From positions 27,869,001-27,933,000 of the forward strand of contig NC_058524.1 of the NCBI RefSeq assembly GCF_904849725.1: 64,000 bases of DNA, written 5' to 3'. The notes below the pieces were generated by a model. The model saw nothing but the letters and a program-made list of their open reading frames with translations, did no database searches and was not told the DNA's origin. Position numbers and translations under genes: made by a program. Below, piece by piece: positions 44,870-54,755 of this stretch. Numbering within the stretch: position 1 is the first letter of the stretch; every line of letters starts with the position of its first letter. This DNA is from Hordeum vulgare subsp. vulgare (taxonomy: Eukaryota; Streptophyta; Magnoliopsida; Poales; Poaceae).

Positions 44870-45904
44870 GGTCACCTTTTCAAGTTCATTGGTGATGTGG
44901 TTGGTAGCACCATGTCGATGTACCAGTTGGTGTCGATCCCGTAGGAGCCATCCGCAGCAGCAGCAACTTTCTCCTCGTCTTGGGAGGAGGAGTCATCCTC
45001 ATCATAGCGGTACCGGCAATCTTTAGTCGTATGCCCAGGTTTACCATAGATCTGGCAACGAGGGGCATCCGGGCGAGATCGGGTGGAACCATCGTGCCGG
45101 TCCCAGTTATTGGTGGAGAGGGACCGACCACTGTGAGGGTTGGAGTTGTTGTTGGAGCCGCCACCTGAAGACTTGCCCTTGTTGCGGGGAGGTTCGCGCT
45201 GATGGGGGGGAGGAGGCACCGCGGCCACGATATGCGGCGTTCGCGGAAGACTTGAACCCGCCCGAGCTATGGAAGAGGGCCACACGTTGGTTCAAGTTGC
45301 TCATCACCGAGAAAAGCTCATCAAGCGTGACCGGCATGACACGGGCGTCGAGGGCGGAGACCAAGGACTAGTAGTCCATGTCCAGGCCGTGAAGGATGTA
45401 GGAGACGAGTTCATCGTCTAGTAGCGGCTTGCCGGCGACGGCGAGTTCGTCCGCGAGCCCGTGCATGTAGGCGAAGAAGGTGGCGACGGATTGGGTCCCC
45501 TTCTGTGCGCTGATGAGGGTCGTGCGAATGTTGTTCACACGGCTGAGCGACTGTGACGAGAACATGCCCACGAGAGCCGCCTAGAGCACGCCCGCGGTGG
45601 TGATCGCGGTCACCTGCACAAGCACCTCTCTGGAGAGGTTGTTGAGCAGGTACCCGAGTACTTGCTGGTACTCCTTGACCCGGATTGGGTAGAGAAGGTT
45701 GGGCGCTATTGTTTGCTCCGCGGCTTTATCTGTGGAAACGAGGGTTTTGGCCGGCTCTAGTGAGGTTCCGTCGGTGTATCCGAAGATGTCGGAGCCTCTC
45801 ATCTGTGGCACGATCTGTGCGCACCACAAGACGTAGTTGGTGCAGGTGAGTTTCTCCGTGATCTGGTCATTGAGGTTTGTGTGGGAAGATCCGGAGGAAG
45901 ACAT
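44870..45904 (-). pseudogene. Copia gag, several breaks
   Basis: Begins MSSSGSSHTNLNDQITEKLT at 45904 with the usual Gag N-terminal phrase (TCTNYVLWCAQIVPQMRG). In-frame stops occur at 45581-45583 and at about 45368-45370, and a frameshift lies near 45180-45290. A zinc-knuckle motif is recognisable (CQIYGKPGHTTKDC) but its second Cys is Tyr. The protease start (WYIDMV, normally DTGA) is also damaged. Non-functional. Confidence 0.7.
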
Positions 45905-46329
45905 GGCTGTGGCACTAATGGCAATGGGAAAACTAGATGCTAGGGGGAGGGAAGGCTCTGATTACCATGTGTGATAGCGGAAAACGTCTTACCTCGATGT
46001 GAGCGGACGTGGTTGATGTTATAGGTAGGGGCGCAGAATCCCTGGATAGCGCATACATGGTTTAAAGTACATCTTGAAGATCAAGGAAAGTAGAGATAGA
46101 GCTAATCTAGTTACAACCGAATACAAGATAATGATAGGCCTAACTAGATCCTGTAACCACCGTGATGGACTCTTTGGTGTGCAAGTTGTGTACTGTGACA
46201 TGTATGTTTGACAGACATTACTCAGGGGTGACCCTATAGCGCACAATTCCTTGGTTTGGTTGACAGTGACACGGACATGCTCCAGAACGTGTGGAGTACA
46301 AATTGTTCACATGGCTAATTATCATAATA

Positions 46330-46785
46330 GGATTTGGATGGCTGACAGACTCCAACACCAAGGATGGTCTAGTCTAACTAAAACTTATCCAGTGTCGTTG
46401 CATGCCTACACCGTCAGAGTTTGGGGCAAAACTTGGCTTGTCTTCGTGATGTGCATCCTCCAGATTGGGCTGGCATGGATTCCATGAAGGAGTGGTAGAG
46501 ACTCGATGCGTCCAAGAGGACTCAATCACGAAGGGCGCTTGTTTTCCTCATGTTGATTATGCCGCAAGGAATCTGGAAAGAACAGAATGCACGTGTCTTC
46601 TCCAGCACCGCGGTGCCGGTTGGAGTTAGAATCAAAGAGGAGACTTTGTTGTGGTATCTTGTTGGGGCTAAGCATTTGCTTAATATAATGCAGTGAGAGT
46701 AATGTTTTGTATTTCCGCCATCGGCCTCGACCTCTAAACCTCCTTTCATAATCAATGAAAATGGCAAAACTGTTGCCTTGTTTCA

Positions 46786-46797
<12 letters not shown>
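46330..46797 (+). mobile_element. LINE 3' end (plus strand) with poly-A
   Basis: The frame near 46555-46690 reads MPQGIWKEQNARVFSS... and AKHLLNIMQ, the C-terminal end of a LINE ORF2, then ends in A9 (46787-46796) and a TA dinucleotide run. Strongly 5'-truncated. Its left limit is uncertain. Confidence 0.65.
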
Positions 46798-46816
<19 letters not shown>

Positions 46817-46820
46817 TATC
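46796..46820. repeat. TA microsatellite
   Basis: About 11 TA units directly after the LINE poly-A tail. Confidence 0.9.
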
Positions 46821-47216
46821 AACTAGCCATTCTAGTCTAGCTGCACTAATGTGCCCAATTTCTGACCACGCCAAGAACAGGACACACTAGTACTGTTGCT
46901 GTTGCTGCTGCTACACTTCTTAATTAAGTTTCATCACATCTCTTAGTGGCTAAGAAAACTATTACTGTCAACTGGAAGCATGGGGCTGTAAAAAGGGCAT
47001 ATCATTGGTTATTTTTTTCAAGAATTACTTGGTTACCCACTAAAATAGTATCCTCAGCTAAACTGTTAATGTACCAGCGCTCGATCTGACCTTTTGCCAA
47101 TCAAATATGGCAGTGAAGTAATTAGTAAATAAATTCAGGGGGAATTAATTACACTACTTCCTCCTTCCGGATTTATTAGCCCCCCTCGTATTTCAGGCTA
47201 AATTTGATCATAGATA

Positions 47217-47655
47217 TGTTGGCCCAGACCGTGTCGCGGAGTACTTTCCCACGACACGCGACGACCGACAACGACGAACGACGCGAACAAGCGAAGCTGC
47301 GTCGTGATCGATCTACTCACGCAGTGCAAAGCCAGCCTCAGGCTAGTTGATCTGCACTTGATCGATCTGCACGAAGCTACCGCAGCCAACGTAAAAGATG
47401 CAAGAACGCACAGCGGCCAGCCGGCCGAAAACACAACGCGCACACGTAAATAACTTGTTTGATGGCTACAGGAACATGTCGTTCCTGATCCTTTATTGCT
47501 ACTTTTCGCGGTGCAGGTTACAGGGGCTATAAACATGTATATATAATAGTAGGACTAACAAGCTAACCTACTCGGCTAACAATTCTAATCATACTCGGTG
47601 ACTGCAACCAGTCCGTTCTGGACAGGGACACCACTACGTCGTGGTTAATCCAACA
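47217..47655 (-). repeat. 3' LTR (minus-strand element)
   Basis: 439 bp, TGTTGGCCCAGACC...TTAATCCAACA on the plus strand (TG...CA ends preserved by symmetry of the termini). Confidence 0.88.
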
Positions 47656-47679
47656 ATCACCCCCCTAAACACGACATCG

Positions 47680-49749
47680 TCACGTCACTGCATCGATGTC
47701 GATTCTTCTCCGCATTTTCAAGAACTTCTCTCGATCCAAAGCCTTGGATAACATGTCCGCCAGCTGATCATCGGTGCGATTGTAGTTAACCTTTGTCTTC
47801 TCTTCTTCCATGCAGTCCTTTATGTAGTAATACATCGTATCAATGCGTCGGCTCCTGTCATGCCGTAATGGATCCTCGCATAGAATAAACATAGACTCAC
47901 TGTCAACTTTGAGCACCACTTGTTCCAGATCTCGATCCATGAGATCACCGTGTAGTCACACACCTTGACACCTTGCTTCACTTGAAGTTGATGTCACCAC
48001 TTTCTGCTTTCGTGATAGCCAGCGTACTATGCTTCTACCAAGGAAATATGCCACGTCCGAGGTACTCTTACGATCGTCAACAATTCCTTCCTTGTCACTA
48101 TCACTGTAGCCGAATAGTCTCGCCATCTTCTTCTTGCTCAGCTCAAGACGAGGTTTCATTGAAGCGTCAATTGGATTACAATCTTTCATGCTACAACTTT
48201 CAAGTACCTTGCTTGCATATGCCTCCTGGCATAGTGTGACCCCTTCCGACTTTTGATGTACCTCTGGCCCGAGGTAGCAACTCAAAAGACCTAGATCATC
48301 CATCTTGAAAAGCTCCTTCATTCGTAGTTTGAACTTTGCAATCACCTCTTCATCTGCTCCAGTAATCAATAGATCATCGTCGTAGATGCCAACTAGTAGA
48401 CGATCCCTTCCTTCACCTCTCTTGTACATTGCATGCTCGAGTGGGGCTTTCTCAAATCCAAGAGAAATCATAGTCTGATCAAGTTTGATGTTCCACGCCC
48501 GAAGGTCTTGCCGTCGCCCATACAATACTTTGTGTAGCTTCGATAACTTGTGCTCTTCTCCCTCTTCGATGAAGCTCGGTGGCTGATTCACACACACACC
48601 GTCTATCTCACCGTTCCAAAACGTGGATTTTACATCCATGTGATGTATTTTCCATGATTCTTGAGCCGCGAGAGCGATGAGTAATCTCACCGATTCCATC
48701 CGTGCAATGGGAACGAACACTTCTTTGAAGCCCACACCTTCCTCTTGCATGTCCTCTTTGACCACTAGCTTCGCTTTGTGCTTCACACACCCTTCGGCAT
48801 CCTGCTTGATCTTAAATTCCCACTTGAGCTCTATGGCTTTTTCATCATCCTTGGGAAGATCCACAAGATCCCATGCATTGTTGTCGTAGGTCGACCCCAA
48901 CTTTTCTGCCATAGCATGACGCCAACACTCCTTCGTATTTGCGCCTTCGCGTTCCGCCGGTTCCTTGGCGATTGCTAGACATTGTCGCCCACTCCCTTTC
49001 ACTTTTACCGGATCAATTAACACCAGTTGTAGCTGTACGGGTGTAGGTGATGTTGTCCTTTCCTCCATTATAGTCGGAGGCGACAGAAAAATTTCTGCTA
49101 CGCACGTTTCATTTGGCGATGCAAAAATTCCAACCCGAGTTGACCTTCCTGACTTTTCACCTGAACTAGGCACTGATGCAGATTGGCCTCCTTCACCCTC
49201 TCGGCCATGCTCGACGACCTTCACGCCTAAGTTGCAGCCTAGCGGAACTTCTCTTGATGAGCGAAGCCCATCCGTTTCACCACTTAAAGATCCTCCACGT
49301 AGGCCACCAACAGCTCCGCCCCGAACTGGGTTGTTGCTGCTATTCTTCGGCCTTTCTGGTTCATCTCCTTCATGGGTCCCAAACGTAGCACAAGGGCCAC
49401 GGTTGCCACTACAAGCCGTTGCGCTCATGTCTGCTTTTGCATCAGCGTCAACAGAAATACCATTTGTGTCTGTAACATCGACACAAATTTCAGAATTACC
49501 TCTCGCATCAGTAGCTTCGACACGAGTTTTGGAATCACCCCTCATGTCTGTAGCAAGGTCGCTTCTCCACGGCCGAGCGCATGCAATGAGCGCTTCCTTC
49601 GCTCCAGCAAAGATAGCACTTACACCAGTAGCATTGATGTAAGTTTCAGAATCACAACCCGCATCCGTAGCATTGACAAGAGTTTCGGAATCATGATCTT
49701 GAGAGCAAACTTTCCCTTCATGGAGCGCGGCAATTTCTTTAGCCGACCC
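47680..49749 (-). pseudogene. Copia pol remnant: acidic repeat linker, RT and RNase H pieces; no protease or integrase
   Basis: In the same frame as gag, open from the gag stop to 47956. It begins with degenerate ~18-residue repeats of the type DSETLVNATDAG / GDSKTRVEATDARG (49750-49430) in place of protease and integrase, then a Gly/Ser linker. RT is recognisable (FKEVFVPIARMESVRLL, HHMDVKSTFWNGEIDG) but its active site is IYDDDL at 48373-48384 where YVDD is expected. About 60 residues between RT and RNase H are deleted (KKKMARLFGYSDSDKEG). After a stop at 47956-47958 the C-terminal RNase H piece continues at 47940-47680 (YIKDCMEEEK...DQLADMLSKALD). Cannot move itself. Confidence 0.8.
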
Positions 49750-50718
49750 TTAAAGAACTGGATCCTCCTCGTCCATGAGTTCACACATCAACATCATGTC
49801 ACCTTCATCTCCTTGCTCGGCCATGAGCGCCTTCTCCTTTGGGGGATTCTTGCACTCCGACTTGAAGTGCCCCATGATGCCACAATTGTGACACTTGATC
49901 TTGCGCTTGTCGAACTTCTTCTTCTTCTTCGGAGCGCCATCATTGGCGTCCTTTTGATTTTGTTCGTTTGGCACACGATCTTGGCGAGCGTAACTGCTAG
50001 AGCCCTCACCTTCTCTCCTTGAGTCCAGCACCTGCCACTGAGCCCGCGTGAGCATGACAAGCTCATCTTTCCTCCCGTCCCCGAGACTGTACCTCATACG
50101 CTCGTCGTGAGCCTTGTAGCGTCCGACGAGATCATCCATGGAGAGGGTCGCGAGATCGACACACTGCTCGATCGCCATGACAATTTGCAGGTACCGGGGA
50201 GGAGCCGCACGCAAGAACCGACGGACAACCGAAGCCTCCGTTAGATTCTCTCCAAGTGCCCGGATCCGATTGACGGGAGTAGCTACCCGTGAAGCAAACG
50301 CGTCCACAGACTCATCATCGCCCATGACCAAAGTCTCATAATTCCTTAAGAGAGTTTGGAGATTGGCTTGCTTGACGCGGGTGTGTCCCTCGTACATGAG
50401 CTCCAAGGTATCCCACACCTCCTTCGCCGTTTCTTTGGCGACCAGGTGTTGGAGGACATCCATCGACATCACCGAGTAAATCGCCGATGCCGCCTGCCGA
50501 TCCTTCCAGTGCTTGGCTCCCCCTTTCTTAAAAGCGTCGCCTCCTGGATCGACTGCGTCCCACAACACGTTGGCGCGGAGACCACACTCCATCAGGGCCT
50601 TCCAAACCCCGAAGTTCTCGCGATCAAACCGTGGGTATGACGAACTCGCCGGAGCAGCAAATATTTTAGCCGCACCGGAGTACGCCGCCAGCTGCTTCTC
50701 CGTGTCGTCCTTCGACAT
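49750..50718 (-). CDS. Copia Gag (322 aa), intact
   Basis: Retrotransposon capsid protein. N-terminal UBN2-type capsid domain (YPRFDRENFGVWKALMECGL, EVWDTLELMYEG, LRNYETLVMGDDESVDAF), Lys-rich stretch KKKKKFDKRKIK, then one complete CCHC zinc knuckle CHNCGIMGHFKSEC at about residues 276-289 and an acidic tail. Start chosen at the first Met after the primer-binding site. It ends with a single TAA at 49750-49752, after which the same frame stays open into the pol remnant. As a full Gag it could package RNA for other family members. Confidence 0.85.
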   Translation of the reverse strand: MSKDDTEKQLAAYSGAAKIFAAPASSSYPRFDRENFGVWKALMECGLRANVLWDAVDPGGDAFKKGGAKHWKDRQAASAIYSVMSMDVLQHLVAKETAKEVWDTLELMYEGHTRVKQANLQTLLRNYETLVMGDDESVDAFASRVATPVNRIRALGENLTEASVVRRFLRAAPPRYLQIVMAIEQCVDLATLSMDDLVGRYKAHDERMRYSLGDGRKDELVMLTRAQWQVLDSRREGEGSSSYARQDRVPNEQNQKDANDGAPKKKKKFDKRKIKCHNCGIMGHFKSECKNPPKEKALMAEQGDEGDMMLMCELMDEEDPVL

Positions 50719-50760
50719 GATCTTCCGTTACTAGAAGATCAACCTTGCTCTGATACCAAT

Positions 50761-51201
50761 TGTTGGCCCAGACCGTGTCACGGAGTACTTTCCCATGACA
50801 CGCGACGACCGACGACGACGAACGACGCGAACAAGCGAAGCTGCGTCGTGATCGATCTACTCACGCAGTGCAAAGCCAGCCTCAGGCTAGTTGATCTGCA
50901 CTTGATCGATCTGCACGAAGCTACCGCAGCCAACGTAAAAGATGCAAGAACGCACAGCGGCCAGCCGGCCGGAAACACAACACACACACACGTAAATAAC
51001 TTGTTTGATGGCTATAGGAACATGTCGTTCCTGATCCTTTATTGCTACTTTTCGCGGTGCAGGTTACAGGGGCTATAAACATGTATATATAATAGTAGGA
51101 CTAACAAGCTAACCTACTCGGCTAACAATTCTAATCATACTCGGTGACTGCAACCAGTCCGTTCTGGACAGGGACACCACTACGTCGTGGTTAATCCAAC
51201 A
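50761..51201 (-). repeat. 5' LTR (minus-strand element)
   Basis: 441 bp; adjoins the primer-binding site at 50744-50760 (read on the minus strand). Confidence 0.88.
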
Positions 51202-53154
51202 AGATATACCTAGCAAGATATAAAACATATGTCGGAATAACAGTGTCAGTGGAAACTTCACTGAAATACGAATATCATAATTTAACTTTTATGGAATATA
51301 ATTAAGTTTTCTATTAAAATATATGGTCAAAATTTGATAGAAAATAATAAGGGTCCAACAAACAAGACACTTGAAATGGAGGTGCGGCAATTTAGAAATC
51401 TTCGAATTGAAGGAAACTAATTCAGTTGTGTTTTCATCTCTGTAAGGGTACTTCTAGTTTCTATTAGAAGATACATGTAGATGCAAAACCTTGTACTCGC
51501 TGACAGTTATATCCTAAGTATTACATCTCGCATGGCACTGTTAGCATTATGTGGTATCAGATGATATTTACGGGGCACTTGCCCAATTGTTTCCTACGGA
51601 AGAAATAAAAGTACCATAGAGTTCCTATAGACTCACTTTCATCTAGTGCCCTGCCATAGAATAATCCCTAATGCCTCTCACACCTATGCAGCTCATTTAA
51701 ATAAGATGGTGATCACCCTTAATGAATATATAGTTGTTCTCATCATCATTACTAGAGGAACTAGACCTGATAGACGTGGAATTCAACTGTATTTATCTGT
51801 TAGGAATTGCTAATGTGATTGCGCTTCGGTAGCTCACTGCACTGCTTTTATCTGCTTATGCAGCACTGGGTGTCTCCAATTTCAGCACATGCACTAGTTC
51901 TACTATAGTCCATTTGATTTGCTATCCTTGCCTTTTATAATAGAACCATATCCTCGCCGTGTCATATTCTCATGGGGCCTTTGATATGACTGTACATATA
52001 GCAAGCATGTACACTACATCTGAGTACTAGCGTGATAGCGTACATGTATCATTATGTGCAAGTTATTGCAGATGTTGGTGTTATGATGAGGTGAGAAATA
52101 GTACCTTAGTGCTATGATGGCGTACACCCACCTCTGGGTTCAGGTCCTAGTTTGAATTTGGGCTCCCTATTAAGGCAGCAGTTCAGGTCCATTTTTGTAC
52201 GGAAAAATTACAACGCAGTTCCGTAAATCTTTATATTGATCGTCGTTACTGCTAAAAAAACATTACAAGGATATCTGTCATGGGAATTTAAAGTGAGCCT
52301 AGATATATTAAATGGACTGGAATTTTCCAATCATATCATGATAACATACATGTTGTAGTCTAATCTCTTTTGTGGTGGTTGTCAAGCGCAAGCGATATAC
52401 TTTCGTGGTCACTTAGACATTTGTAATCACTTCCCCTTGCAAATGAATGTACGCCAAGTAAGACCAGCAGAGGCCAGATGAAACAAATCCTCCTTGATGT
52501 CCCCGTCGATGCTGATGGATTTTCCTTCCAGAATACAACATCGACTAGTCGGTAATCAGCGACCTCGCCAGCGGACGAAAAAAATCCACGCCAGTAAGAG
52601 GCATCCATTTGTCATCAATTCTGGTGCTGCCGTGCTGCACTAGCACTGCCAATATTGGTACACTCCTTAGCTGCTAAGGAAAATAACATCAGCTGGAAGC
52701 ATATGAGGCTGAACAGGGGCCTCATCCCCTCTAATGATCTGTTTCTTAATTTGGATTTTTGACAGTCAAATATGGCAGTGTGGTAACTCATTTCAATGGG
52801 AACTACAGTGGTAGATGACAATTTAGAAATCTTCGGGTCGAAGTAAACTAATCAAGTCCCGTTTTTGTCTTCCCAAGGATACTTCTATTTTTTGTTAGAA
52901 GATACTACTACATTCAGATGTGATGTATATTTGTCGTTGGGCATCGACAAATGTTGGTGCCCTATTAATGTTGGGCATTGACAAATGTTGAACACGTTAA
53001 TTTGGAGTTTTTCCGGTCAAATATGGCAGTTTAGTGAATCAATTCAATGGGAATCACACTAGGTAGCTGACAAAATTGAAACCTTAGTGTCGAAGAAAAT
53101 CAATCAAGTCCCGTTTTCGTGTCTCCACGAGGATACTTCTAATTTATGTTAGAA

Positions 53155-53182
53155 GAATTTTATTTTATTTTTTTAGAAAAGG
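53155..53182. mobile_element. Tiny T-rich insertion, probably a micro LINE tail
   Basis: Copy A reads GTTAGAAGATACATTC; copy C has about 28 extra bases, TTTTATTTTATTTTTTTAGA plus AAAGGAG, inside the same site. The AGAAAAGGAG next to a T-run equals the LINE 3' tail at 37609-37625. Confidence 0.45.
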
Positions 53183-53251
53183 AGATACATTCAGATATGA
53201 ATGTATACTTGGTGGCTGGGCTTTCACAAGTGTTTTACCCCGCGCCTGACT

Positions 53252-53259
53252 TATATAAA
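53252..53259 (+). promoter_or_regulatory. TATA box of promoter P1, copy C
   Basis: TATATAAA in CCTGACTTATATAAATGCACC, about 115-120 bases upstream of the exon 1a ATG; conserved in copy A. Confidence 0.7.
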
Positions 53260-53373
53260 TGCACCATCCAAATGCAGTTTGCAATAACCTTACTTACATG
53301 CATAAACACACAAAGTAGGAGAGATCCAAAGCTAGCCGGAGAGAGGAGAGGAGCCCTGCCGGCCGGCGGCCAG

Positions 53374-53462
53374 ATGTATACCAACCCTCCGCCGCCACAG
53401 GGCATGTCCTACTACGAGCACACCCAGAAGCGCCACCAGGAGAAGGGCTGCCTCTACGCATG
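53374..53462 (+). CDS. CYSTM gene copy C, alternative exon 1a
   Basis: 89-nt exon: MYTNPPPPQGMSYYEHTQKR and so on to CLYA plus TG, followed by a good donor GTAAGATA. No own exon 2 lies between it and exon 1b, and its phase fits the exon 2 acceptor at 54597. Splicing to that exon over about 1.1 kb would give a 56-residue CYSTM peptide differing from the exon 1b form only in the N-terminal cytosolic part. It has its own TATA box. Either a genuine alternative first exon or the remaining half of a tandem gene whose exon 2 was deleted. Confidence 0.65.
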
Positions 53463-54167
53463 GTAAGATATATATAGAGAACCTTTTCTGAAGCATGATG
53501 TGATGTGATACCTGCACTAATAATAAGTACTGTAGGAGTAGCTAACTTTGCAAGCGTGATTAATTGGTAGTGGAGATCGAGAGTTCGAGACCGATTATTC
53601 AGTCTTGTTCCTGTCCATACCCATAACCATACCCAGAGCATGCACACACACACACCCATCATGGTCATGGGCCCATGACAGGATGGTCCTCATCCATAGG
53701 TGGTGGATTCATTCCAGCCCCTCGGAGCTGACCACCCAACTAGGCTAGACTAGAAATCCTCTCTTCATTCAAAAAGAAAGTCAGGATTCACAATCAGACC
53801 ACCAAGACAAGAACAACAAGAAAGTCTGGCTTGGCGGCAGATGGAGAAAACAAGCTAGAACAGACCATGTTTAACCCTCTCAATATTTTTCATTTACATA
53901 TAGAACTGAACTTTAATTTCCCCGACTCGTTCCATTTTGGAGTTCTAAGAGGTTTTTTCTCGATGATTTCTAGAGGTCGACTAGCACAAAGCCGTGTTCC
54001 ACACCTACAAGAGACAAACCTGTCAAAGACAAACAGCAATCACCATGGCCACCGATGTGTGGGCCCATCAAGTTGTGTCAGTTACAGATCAGTGTTGCCA
54101 CTTGTGCTTAGGTGATGGTGATGAGTAATGAAAAAACTGTGGCATAGGTGCAGCTGCCTTCCCAGCC

Positions 54168-54174
54168 TATAAAA
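54168..54174 (+). promoter_or_regulatory. TATA box of promoter P2, copy C
   Basis: TATAAAA in CCCAGCCTATAAAACCCC, about 105 bases before the exon 1b ATG; conserved in copy B. Confidence 0.75.
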
Positions 54175-54274
54175 CCCCACCCACTCCTTCATGTTCCAAT
54201 CCAGAGGAGAGCAGAGCAGAGCACAACCCTTGGAGACTTCTTCCACACAGTAACACACCCTACCCTTTGCCAAG

Positions 54275-54678
54275 ATGTATAACGCTCCGTCGGGGCAGGA
54301 GATGTCCTACACCGACCACGTGCAGAAGCGCCACGAGGAGAAGGGCTGCATCTACGCATGGTGAGACACACACATACACAGTTTGTTGATCCACTCGCTC
54401 ACTCTCCTTCACAGGAGAGATATAAAACTCATCTGCCATCTGAAAAATTCTCCGAGATATCATAGAGACAGGACAGGAATATCTTGGGACTGATTCCCCT
54501 AGTACTAGTTCCTATAAATTCCTTTGTGTTCTATCCATTCTTCGCTTCTATGAATTTTTTTATTTTTGTTTGACTGATTGGATGTTTGGTTTGCAGCGTG
54601 TTCACGGCGCTGTGCTGTTTCTGCTGCTACGAGACCTGTGAGTGTTGCCTCGACTGCATCTGTTGCTGCTGCAACTAA
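54275..54678 (+). CDS. CYSTM-family cysteine-rich peptide (55 aa), resembles cadmium-tolerance CDT peptides; exons 54275-54360 and 54597-54678
   Basis: Two exons with GT-AG splice sites (TG|GTGAGAC ... TTTGCAG|CG); the split codon is a Cys. Product 55 residues, 14 of them Cys. The N-terminal half is hydrophilic ([15 protein letters not shown]); the C-terminal half is the CYSTM module, [19 protein letters not shown] then CICCCCN, expected to insert in the plasma membrane as a short Cys-rich helix. The family is known from yeast and plants in stress and metal tolerance; grass CDT peptides of this size and layout limit cadmium accumulation when expressed (family knowledge). The function here is inferred. 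Intron 236 bp. The polyadenylation-like AATAAA at about 54749 and the P2 TATA box frame the gene. It is the only copy of the three with a complete reading frame. Confidence 0.85.
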
Positions 54679-54746
54679 ACCAGCCATGGCCGTCATGGAC
54701 GGAGGCCGCAAGGTAAAGGGGAGACCCACCGGCCTCCGCCGCCTTT

Positions 54747-54755
54747 CACAATAAA
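54747..54755 (+). terminator. Possible polyadenylation signal of the copy C gene
   Basis: AATAAA within TTTCACAATAAACATATATA, about 70 bases after the stop codon. Confidence 0.5.

Larger units (their letters stand above)
43060..46236 (-). mobile_element. Decayed Copia (minus strand), RT/RNase H missing
   Basis: Right end: an LTR-like piece from about 45970 (TGTGATAGCGGAAAACG on the plus strand) with GGTAATCAGAGCC read outward as a primer-binding site. Then gag, protease remnant and integrase leftward. The frame after integrase ends in linker sequence (MLANPLTSAHESSDDV, 43282-43557), and the element stops near 43060 in the flank of copy B without RT or 3' LTR. Exact LTR boundary at the right (about 46236) is not fixed. 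Confidence 0.7.
47217..51201 (-). mobile_element. Internally deleted Copia with both LTRs (minus strand)
   Basis: 3,985 bp with target duplication AGATA (47212-47216, 51202-51206). LTRs are 439 and 441 bp and differ by about six or seven substitutions and a 2-bp CA-repeat change, so insertion is young but older than the Copia at 17.8 kb. Minus-strand primer-binding site TGGTATCAGAGCAAGG follows the right LTR, and a G-run (TTAGGGGGGTGA) precedes the left one. Protease and integrase are absent. Confidence 0.92.

Noticed and set aside
53463..54160. Search for a separate exon 2 after exon 1a of copy C
   Set aside because: No cysteine-rich segment or acceptor-plus-Cys codons occurs there; the next usable exon 2 is at 54597.
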